From assembly GCA_021202495.1 (NCBI GenBank), contig JAJQCX010000207.1, positions 1 to 15,792 on the forward strand: DNA of 15,792 bases, written 5' to 3'. Positions 1-5,391 of this stretch are shown piece by piece. The notes below the pieces were generated by a model. It ran no database searches and had not been told where the DNA came from. It saw only the letters and a list, made by a program, of their open reading frames with translations. Numbering within the stretch: position 1 is the first letter of the stretch; each line of letters opens with the position of its first letter. Source of the stretch: Clostridia bacterium. GTDB taxonomy: Bacteria > Bacillota > Clostridia > UMGS1883. A program made the position numbers and the translations under genes.

Positions 1-1
1 C

Positions 2-580
2 TGGGGTCGCGACTGCATTTGCCCGTCGGGACATGACAATTTCTGCGGTCACCGCTTCGGCGGACAGCACGGCGAGCTGCCCGAGGGGTATGATCACAAA
101 TACGTTTACAGCCACTTTGGGTATAATCTAAAGGTGACGGACATGCAGGCGGCGATAGGCTGCGAGCAGCTAAAGAAATTCCCGGGCTTTGTCGAGCGGC
201 GCAAACATAATCACGCAAGGCTTTATAAAGCGTTGAAGTGCGTGGAGGATAAGCTTATATTGCCTGAAAAAGCGGAAAACAGCGACCCCTCTTGGTTCGG
301 CTTTCTTATCAGCGTGAAGCCCGAGAGCGGACTTGACCGAAACGCCGTGACGCGCTATATTGAGGAGCATAACATTCAAACGCGGCTTTTATTCAGCGGC
401 AATTTGATAAAGCACCCGTGCTTTGACGACATCAGAGGAAGTGACGCCTACCGCGTGTCCGGCGGACTGGAAAACACGGATTTTATAATGAACAACACTT
501 TTTGGGTGGGAGTTTACCCCGGAATGACGGACGAAATGATTGATTACATGGCGAAAATAATTATCGAAGCGGTATCTTAA
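2..580 (+). CDS. rfbH: CDP-4-keto-6-deoxyglucose 3-dehydrase (RfbH/E1 family), C-terminal part, truncated by window edge
   Basis: The reading frame is open from base 2, so about 192 C-terminal residues of a protein of usually about 430 are visible. The first codons read GRDCICPSGHDNFCGHRF. This gives C-x-C-x7-C at bases 14-46, the spacing of three of the four [2Fe-2S] cysteines of the E1 dehydrase (RfbH/DdhC/AscC) and absent from ordinary DegT/DnrJ aminotransferases. YSHFGYNLKVTDMQAA at about 107-151 is the fold-type I segment typical of RfbH. Family knowledge: E1 uses PMP and an iron-sulfur centre, with a reductase partner, to remove the C3 hydroxyl of CDP-4-keto-6-deoxyglucose in the cytoplasm, giving CDP-3,6-dideoxy-4-keto sugar. 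The PMP-site residues lie off the left edge. The next gene starts 13 bp downstream with its own ribosome site, so the two are probably co-transcribed. The ATG at 134 is internal and is not the start. Confidence 0.9.
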   Translation, partial: WGRDCICPSGHDNFCGHRFGGQHGELPEGYDHKYVYSHFGYNLKVTDMQAAIGCEQLKKFPGFVERRKHNHARLYKALKCVEDKLILPEKAENSDPSWFGFLISVKPESGLDRNAVTRYIEEHNIQTRLLFSGNLIKHPCFDDIRGSDAYRVSGGLENTDFIMNNTFWVGVYPGMTDEMIDYMAKIIIEAVS

Positions 581-593
581 GGGAGGGCGGACG

Positions 594-2426
594 ATGAAGC
601 TGAGACTTGCGGATTATGTGGCGGATTTTCTCGTAAAAAAGGGCGTAACAGATGTGTTCAGCGTAGTCGGCGGCGGCGCGATGCACTTAAACGATGCTCT
701 TGGACACAAGGAAGGTCTGCACGTAACCTACAATCACCATGAGCAGGCGTGCGCCATGGCGGCGGAGGCATACGCGAGGCTCGAAAACAAAATTGCCGCT
801 GTGTGCGTGACGACGGGCCCCGGCGGAACGAACGCGCTGACGGGTGTTCTCGGCGGGTGGCTCGATTCGATACCTATGTTTATCATAAGCGGGCAGGTGC
901 GCTACGACACGACCGCGAGATATACGATGCAGTTTACCGACGGTCTCCCGCTGCGGGCGGTGGGCGATCAGGAGTATGACATTGTAAAATCCGTTGAGCC
1001 TATGACAAAGTATGCTGTGATGGTTGAAGACCCGAAAAAGATAAGATACATTCTTGAAAAAGCTTGGCATTTGGCAGCGAGCGGAAGACCGGGTCCCGTT
1101 TGGGTTGACATTCCGGTCAATTTTCAGGGCGGATATATCGAGACGGACGAGCTTGAAGGCTATGACGCGGCGGAGGACGACGCACAATTGCCGCCTGCGG
1201 TTTCGGAGGAAGTTGTCGAGACCGTTTTGGATAAAATGCGCAAGGCAAAGAGACCGGTGTTTCACGCGGGGTACGGGATTAGGCTTTCGGGAGGATATGA
1301 CGCATTTAGGCGCGCTGCCGAAAAGCTCAACATACCAATCGTGACATATTGGAACGCGGTCGATTTGATTGAGGACGAGCACCCGCTCTATTGCGGGCGT
1401 GCGGGGAACATGGGCGACCGCGCGGGCAACTGGGCGATACAAAACGCAGATTTAATCCTGGCGGTGGGAACGCGAATTTCGATAAGACAAGTGGGCTACA
1501 ACTGGAAAACGTGGGCAAGATGTGCGGAGGTCATAATGGTTGACGTTGACAGCGCGGAGATGAAAAAGCACACTATTCACGTTGATATGCCGATTTGGGC
1601 TGACGCGAAGGACTTTTTGGAAAAGCTGGACGCAAAAGCGGAAAAACGGGTGTTTTCGGGTAACGAGTGGCTTGAAACGTGCCAAAGATGGAAGAGGGAA
1701 TACCCCGTCGTTTTGCCCAAGCATTGGGAAAACGGCAGTGAGGGGGCGAACATCTACGCGTTTATCCGCTATTTGAGCGGTAAACTGCCGGAAAAAAGTT
1801 TGACCGCCGTTTCAAACGGGGCGTGCTGCGTCGTCGGAAATCAGGCATATGTGATACAAAAGGGCAGCCGTATGGCGAACAACAGCGCTGTTGCGAGCAT
1901 GGGTTACGGACTGCCGGCGGCGATAGGTACATGCATAGCGGGCGGAAGGCGGACGACGATTTGCCTTGAGGGCGATGGCAGCATAATGATGAATTTGCAG
2001 GAATTGCAGACAATTTTGACAAACAAGCTGCCGATAAAGATTTTTTTGATAAACAACCGCGGCTATCATTCGATTAGGCTGACGCAGAATAATTTGTTTA
2101 AGGAGCACAGTAAGGTCGGAATAGGCGAAGAATCGGGGGATTTGTCGTTCCCGGATTATAAAAAGATAGCCGAGGCGTTCGGTTATGGTTATTGCTGTGC
2201 AAAAAATAACGATGAAATGAAAACGGCGGTTGACGCGGCATTGAAAGCGGAGGGCGCGGTATTTTGCGAAATATTTACCGATACCAAGCAAGCGTGGGAG
2301 CCCAAGAGCAGCACAAAGCGCTTGGAGGACGGCAGCTTGGTGAGCCCGCCGCTTGAGGATTTGGCGCCGTTTTTGCCGCGAGAGGAATTGGAGAAAAATA
2401 TGTTTATTCCGCTTGCGGAAGAATAG
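594..2426 (+). CDS. Thiamine pyrophosphate-dependent enzyme, acetolactate synthase-like (YerE-type candidate)
   Basis: The 610-residue protein has the three-domain layout of acetolactate synthase-type enzymes. The N-terminal pyrimidine-binding domain holds the activating glutamate E50 in NHHEQACAMAAEAYAR and the TTGPGGTNALTG loop. A middle domain carries the GRPGPVWVDIP boundary. The C-terminal domain has the TPP/Mg motif G460-D461-G462 followed 24 residues later by N487-N488. GGGAGGGCGG precedes the ATG at good spacing. Its position 13 bp after an RfbH gene suggests the YerE role: transferring a two-carbon acetyl unit from pyruvate to C4 of CDP-3,6-dideoxy-4-ketoglucose, as in yersiniose-type branched sugars. 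YerE is known as a TPP- and flavin-dependent enzyme. The TPP fold is certain from motifs. The YerE substrate is inferred from context, and housekeeping acetolactate synthase is less likely because no ilv genes are nearby. No U-rich terminator follows, only an inserted palindrome at 2439-2473. Confidence 0.85.
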   Translation: MKLRLADYVADFLVKKGVTDVFSVVGGGAMHLNDALGHKEGLHVTYNHHEQACAMAAEAYARLENKIAAVCVTTGPGGTNALTGVLGGWLDSIPMFIISGQVRYDTTARYTMQFTDGLPLRAVGDQEYDIVKSVEPMTKYAVMVEDPKKIRYILEKAWHLAASGRPGPVWVDIPVNFQGGYIETDELEGYDAAEDDAQLPPAVSEEVVETVLDKMRKAKRPVFHAGYGIRLSGGYDAFRRAAEKLNIPIVTYWNAVDLIEDEHPLYCGRAGNMGDRAGNWAIQNADLILAVGTRISIRQVGYNWKTWARCAEVIMVDVDSAEMKKHTIHVDMPIWADAKDFLEKLDAKAEKRVFSGNEWLETCQRWKREYPVVLPKHWENGSEGANIYAFIRYLSGKLPEKSLTAVSNGACCVVGNQAYVIQKGSRMANNSAVASMGYGLPAAIGTCIAGGRRTTICLEGDGSIMMNLQELQTILTNKLPIKIFLINNRGYHSIRLTQNNLFKEHSKVGIGEESGDLSFPDYKKIAEAFGYGYCCAKNNDEMKTAVDAALKAEGAVFCEIFTDTKQAWEPKSSTKRLEDGSLVSPPLEDLAPFLPREELEKNMFIPLAEE

Positions 2427-2438
2427 AGCGGAAAAAGG

Positions 2439-2473
2439 GTAACGGTTCAGCAGCATCGCGGCTGAACCGTTAC
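2439..2473. mobile_element. 35-bp palindromic MITE-like insertion with 8-bp target duplication
   Basis: GTAACGGTTCAGC (2439-2451) and its exact reverse complement (2461-2473) form a perfect 13-bp inverted repeat around a 9-nt loop. The identical octamer GAAAAAGG directly abuts both sides, at 2431-2438 and 2474-2481. An inverted repeat exactly bounded by an 8-bp direct repeat is the mark of a transposition product. The GTAA tip and 8-bp duplication match what is known of IS66-family elements. The tip matches 11 of 13 bases at the left end of the insertion at 5048. As RNA it would fold into a strong hairpin and may act as the 3' end of the upstream operon, but no U tract follows. Confidence 0.75.
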
Positions 2474-2483
2474 GAAAAAGGTC

Positions 2484-2512
2484 TTGAAAAAGGGCTCGTG
2501 ATGTGCTATAGT
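2484..2512 (+). promoter_or_regulatory. Vegetative promoter of the kinase/PqqD unit (TTGAAA-17-TATAGT)
   Basis: TTGAAA at 2484-2489 and TATAGT at 2507-2512 are separated by exactly 17 bp. Each differs from the sigma-70/SigA consensus by one base. Transcription would start near 2519, giving a leader of about 35 nt to the GTG at 2554. The right target duplication of the upstream palindrome ends at 2481, two bases before the -35 box, so the insertion adjoins the promoter without breaking it. Confidence 0.75.
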
Positions 2513-2553
2513 TAAATTGTAAATGCTTTACGTGCGAAAGGCAGGGTGGCGGA

Positions 2554-3336
2554 GTGGACGTCTTTAACATAGAGCTTGCGGGGCTGACGATTGAAATAAG
2601 AAGCCGCTTTGAATATTGCAGGTGGTTCTCAAGGGATTATTTATCCGACAAAAAAGCCGAATTTTCGGTCTTTGTCTCGGACGAAAGGCTTGAAAAAATG
2701 CGGGAGCATTCTCCCGACATAAGAGACGAGTTTTTGGAAAGGGACGCGATATATTCCGCCATTGCGTCAAAGCTTCCTTATTACGGCAGGTTTGCGCTGC
2801 ACGGAGCGTGTATTTCCCACAAGAACACGGCTTATTTGTTCACGGCTGCGAGCGGCACGGGAAAGTCGACGCACATCAGGCTGTGGAGAAGGTACGTCGG
2901 GGAGGACGTGGATATTTTAAACGGAGACAAGCCTATTTTTTGGGTGAGCGAGAATGATGGGAAGGTTTCGGTGCGGGCGTTCGGCACTCCGTGGTGCGGC
3001 AAAGAGGGTTGGAACAGAAGAAAGAGCGCCAATGTCGGCGCGATATGCTTTTTAAGACGCGGGGAGGAAAATAAAATTTCGTCCGTCGTGCCCGGGGACG
3101 CGATACCGCTAATGCTAAAGCAGATGTTTCATCCCTATGAGCCGGAATCGACGGCAATTATGCTGGAGCTTTTCGATAAAATGATAACGAATGTTCCGCT
3201 GTACGCGCTTGACTGCGACATTTCGGAAGATGCGGTAAAGTGCAGCTTTGAGGCATTGACGGGCGAAAAATACAAAAGGAGCGCCGTGCAGCCGACGGAT
3301 GAAGAAATAAACAGGATTTGGAGGATGCGGACATGA
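2554..3336 (+). CDS. HPr kinase/phosphorylase-like P-loop protein (RiPP-kinase-like family)
   Basis: The 260-residue protein carries a Walker A motif SGTGKST at residues 100-106, after a short N-terminal domain and LPYYGRFALHGACI. Further along are ILNGDKPIF at 121-129, with D125 in the position expected for the metal or catalytic acid, and the GTPWCGKEGW motif typical of HprK-like proteins, often annotated as HPr kinase or ATP-PEP carboxykinase. No membrane segment is seen. Related kinases in lasso-peptide clusters phosphorylate the C-terminal serine of a peptide. The substrate here is unknown. The GTG start at 2554 is supported by AAAGGCAGG ending 8 nt upstream and a promoter at 2484-2512. 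The stop overlaps the start of the PqqD-like gene (ATGA), implying translational coupling. The family fold is well supported; the function is inferred. Confidence 0.8.
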   Translation: MDVFNIELAGLTIEIRSRFEYCRWFSRDYLSDKKAEFSVFVSDERLEKMREHSPDIRDEFLERDAIYSAIASKLPYYGRFALHGACISHKNTAYLFTAASGTGKSTHIRLWRRYVGEDVDILNGDKPIFWVSENDGKVSVRAFGTPWCGKEGWNRRKSANVGAICFLRRGEENKISSVVPGDAIPLMLKQMFHPYEPESTAIMLELFDKMITNVPLYALDCDISEDAVKCSFEALTGEKYKRSAVQPTDEEINRIWRMRT

Positions 3337-3599
3337 GACTGAAGGAAGGATTTGTGCTGCGCCGTGTCGCGGAAAGCTATGTTGCGGTGGCAGCCGGAGA
3401 GGCGAGCCATGAATTTCAAGGAATGGTGAAGCTTAACGAAACGGCAAAGGTTATATGGGAAGGATTGGAGCGCGGCGAAACCGAGGAGAAAATCGTAGAT
3501 AGGCTCGTGAAGGAAAGCGGCGCGGAAAGAGAGATCGTCGCATACGACGTGCGGGAAATGATAGACGAAATGGATGAGGCGGGACTTTTGACCGATTGA
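3333..3599 (+). CDS. PqqD-like (RRE-fold) protein
   Basis: The product is 88 residues, matching PqqD-family length. The family pattern is present: an N-terminal beta region (MRLKEGFVLRRVAESYVAV), the LNETAKVIWEGL segment corresponding to the conserved LN-x-TA-x-x-IW signature, and a C-terminal winged-helix part ending in DEMDEAGLLTD. PqqD-type domains (RiPP recognition elements) bind leader peptides and hand them to modifying enzymes. The start was set at the ATG at 3333 because GGAGG lies 8 nt upstream and the codon overlaps the stop of the kinase gene. A TTG 15 bases further upstream is in frame but has no better ribosome site. No precursor peptide is visible nearby, so the partner is unknown. 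Confidence 0.85.
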   Translation: MRLKEGFVLRRVAESYVAVAAGEASHEFQGMVKLNETAKVIWEGLERGETEEKIVDRLVKESGAEREIVAYDVREMIDEMDEAGLLTD

Positions 3600-3609
3600 G
3601 GAGATTGGA

Positions 3610-4049
3610 ATGGAACAGACGACAAAGCTTGAGGAATTGGAGAGAAGCGGATATATTGTCATCCCGATAAAGGGTGTCAGCATGAGACCGCTGCTTTACA
3701 CAAATTCTTCTCATGTGCTGATTTGTAAGACTGACGGCGAATTGAAAAAAACGACGTTGTGCTCTATGTGAGAAGTGACGGCACGCAGGTTTTGCACAGG
3801 ATAATCGACTTTGACAGGGATGTTTGCCTTATACGCGGCGACAATACCTTTGCGCTTGAGAGAGTACCGAAAGAAACGGTCAAGGGCGTCATGGTAAAGC
3901 TTTGGCGCGGAAAGCGGGAAATTTCCGTGGAAGACAGTTCATATAAAGCGTATGTGTCGTTTTGGAACGCGATATATCCGCTGCGGCTTTTTAAGCGCAA
4001 AGCAGTCGGAAAGACGAAAAGGATTATTTTGAGGATATGCGGACGATGA
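3610..4049 (+). pseudogene. S24/S26 signal-peptidase-like gene split by a single-base frameshift
   Basis: The ATG at 3610 follows GAGGAGA. The first frame reads IPIKGVSMRPLLY, with S24 in the GxSMxP motif of S24/S26 serine peptidases, but stops at 3769-3771. The -1 frame then continues with VVLYVRSDGTQVLHRII and LIRGDNTFALERVPKETVKGVM up to the stop at 4047-4049. Joining the frames at the A7 run (3745-3751) gives KKNDVVLYVR, as expected for the family, so one A seems to be missing. The restored protein would be about 146 residues. The HRI in place of the lysine of bacterial type I enzymes suggests a Ser-His dyad like SipW or ER-type signal peptidases. No membrane anchor is obvious. It lies 10 bp after the PqqD-like gene in the same operon. 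It may be a true mutation, an assembly error or a gene rescued by slippage on the A run. Confidence 0.75.
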
Positions 4050-4075
4050 ATTTGAATTGAGGGAGGAAAAGGCGG

Positions 4076-5041
4076 ATGAATGGAAAAGGTTTGGTCATCA
4101 GAAATGTGATATTGATTGCGGTGTGCGTTTTGTTGGCAGCGCTGCTTGCGGGGATGATGTATCTTTCGGAGCAATCGGATAAAGAACGCAAAGAAGTTGC
4201 GGAAGAGCTGCAGGCGCAGGCAAAGCAGTACGAAAGAGAGATTGCCGAAATCAGAAGTAATTTGAGCCAAATGGAAAAGAGCATTACGTATAGCGGCGAT
4301 ATGGCTGAAGCAATGGTCGGCTTTGTGGTTTCAAAAGAGGCGGATCTTGACTATATCAAGACGGTTTCGGAGGAATTTGACTTTGAACCGGTTGTGATTG
4401 TGGACTGCACGGAGGGCTTAAGCGATGTGCGGGATTTACTTGACACGGCATGTGACGCGCGGTGGGAAATTATGCTGACGGCGTCAAGCTTTTCGGAAAA
4501 TGTGAACTCCGATGTGGTTGAAATATTATCTTATATCAAAGATATCGGGGCGCGGAGTGCGGATGTGTTTTTGCTGAGAAACGATTCTTACACAAATAAA
4601 AACGTGCAGCTGCTCATTGACGACGGTTTTGTCGGATATACAAAGTATAATCAAAGTACTCCGATGGCGGGAGTGACAGATGAGGGATACGTTTATTTTG
4701 ATTATTCTTATCTTCAATCCATGCAGACTTCTGTTTCGGACAGATTGTATTCGCTTTGCGCAAATAAGACGGCGCTGATAGTTGCTTTTGATATGGATGC
4801 CGTAAATTCGGGCTCCGTGACCGATGATTATGTCGCAGCGCTGTTGGAACGTCTCGGAGATTATGCGACGGAAGGGCAGTGCCGCATTGCGTCCGTTGAA
4901 GAAGTTGTCATAGAGCTGTCTTCGGCAAATAAAACGGAGGAAGAACGCCGAGCCGAATACGAGGAATATGCCGCGCAGCAGCAGGTACGCATAGACGAAC
5001 TTGAGGAAATAGTAAGAGAAATATACAGCCAAATGGGATAA
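4076..5041 (+). CDS. Membrane-anchored coiled-coil protein with a degenerate polysaccharide-deacetylase-like domain
   Basis: The 321-residue protein has one N-terminal membrane helix (about residues 8-30), a charged heptad-rich coiled coil (about 31-68), a globular domain (about 75-280) and a second charged coil (about 282-318). The globular part follows the strand and motif order of the NodB deacetylase fold. VVIVDCTEG (106-114) sits where TFDDG would be, EIMLTASSFS (131-140) replaces the HxxxH block, FLLRNDSYTNKNVQLLIDDGF resembles the RxPxG strand and helix, and ALIVAFDMDAVNSGSV resembles the final HD strand. The metal-binding histidines and the first aspartate pair are absent, so catalysis is unlikely. 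The fold assignment is my inference from pattern, not a strong motif match. The domain is predicted outside the cell. GGGAGG precedes the ATG, and it is the last gene of the kinase/PqqD operon. A mobile element has inserted at its stop codon without changing the protein. Confidence 0.6.
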   Translation: MNGKGLVIRNVILIAVCVLLAALLAGMMYLSEQSDKERKEVAEELQAQAKQYEREIAEIRSNLSQMEKSITYSGDMAEAMVGFVVSKEADLDYIKTVSEEFDFEPVVIVDCTEGLSDVRDLLDTACDARWEIMLTASSFSENVNSDVVEILSYIKDIGARSADVFLLRNDSYTNKNVQLLIDDGFVGYTKYNQSTPMAGVTDEGYVYFDYSYLQSMQTSVSDRLYSLCANKTALIVAFDMDAVNSGSVTDDYVAALLERLGDYATEGQCRIASVEEVVIELSSANKTEEERRAEYEEYAAQQQVRIDELEEIVREIYSQMG

Positions 5042-5047
5042 CATTAA

Positions 5048-5181
5048 GTTACAGTTCAGCCATGAAAAGCGACGTCACACGCCGAAAAGAGCGCAGAGAA
5101 AACGCTTCGCGCTGTCTCTGCGGAGGGGGAGCGGGGGAGGAAATGTCCCCGTGTTCAGCCGCAAAGCGGCTGAACTGCTGC
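5048..5181. mobile_element. 134-bp MITE-like insertion with 8-bp target duplication
   Basis: The left end GTTACAGTTCAGCC (5048-5061) and the inverted right end (5168-5181) match at 11 of 14 positions. The octamer AACATTAA abuts both sides, at 5040-5047 and 5182-5189. The left end matches the palindrome at 2439 at 11 of 13 bases, so both seem to belong to one family with a GTWACRGTTCAGC tip. Inside are a hairpin of CGCAGAGA with TCTCTGCG and a 10-bp perfect stem at 5153-5162/5166-5175. No transposase is encoded, so it would need one in trans; IS66 type fits the 8-bp duplication. The left duplication includes the last two bases of the upstream stop codon. Confidence 0.75.
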
Positions 5182-5192
5182 AACATTAAAAC

Positions 5193-5220
5193 AGCGGCGC
5201 ATGTGCGCCGCTCATTTTGT
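5193..5220 (+). terminator. Rho-independent terminator of the kinase/PqqD operon
   Basis: AGCGGCGCA (5193-5201) and TGCGCCGCT (5204-5212) form a GC-rich 9-bp stem, followed by CATTTTGT and preceded by AAAAC. If the inserted element and one duplication copy are removed, this stem begins about 10 nt after the stop codon of the 4076-5041 gene. That is the usual place for an intrinsic terminator. Confidence 0.7.
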
Positions 5221-5250
5221 AAGAGGATTTGAGAAAGAGTGATTTGCCCG

Positions 5251-5280
5251 TATTCGGCAATGAAGCTGCCGAATATTTTA
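5251..5280 (+). terminator. Second terminator-like hairpin
   Basis: TATTCGGCA (5251-5259) and TGCCGAATA (5267-5275) are perfectly complementary around a 7-nt loop and are followed directly by TTTTA. It lies upstream of the promoter at 5319 and could back up the terminator at 5193 or insulate the esterase gene from read-through. The short T run makes its strength uncertain. Confidence 0.55.
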
Positions 5281-5309
5281 CGGAATATAAAACCTCCTTT
5301 ACAATTGTG

Positions 5310-5347
5310 TTACGTTTATTGACGTAAAACGAAAAAAACGTTATAAT
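5310..5347 (+). promoter_or_regulatory. Strong promoter of the esterase gene with an inverted repeat over its -35 box
   Basis: TTGACG (5319-5324) and a perfect TATAAT (5342-5347) are separated by 17 bp. Transcription would start near 5354. The inverted repeat TTACGT (5310-5315) and ACGTAA (5322-5327) overlaps the -35 box, a suitable place for a repressor operator, though no regulator is identified. The predicted start point lies at the upstream in-frame ATG (5353), which rules that codon out as the translation start. Confidence 0.75.
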
Positions 5348-5391
5348 ATCATATGTGGTATTATACGCTTTTTTGTTTTGAAAGGCGGGAC

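Noticed and set aside
3745..3771. Programmed -1 ribosomal frameshift in the peptidase gene.
   Set aside because: The A run is not in the X-XXY-YYZ register needed for tandem slippage, no Shine-Dalgarno-like stimulator or clear downstream stem was seen, and a single-base loss explains it more simply.
5062..5232. A 56-codon Cys-rich + strand ORF through the element at 5048-5181, considered as a RiPP precursor for the PqqD-like unit.
   Set aside because: It has no ribosome binding site, runs through inverted repeats and the terminator stem, and lies mostly inside an inserted element. It is better explained as chance.
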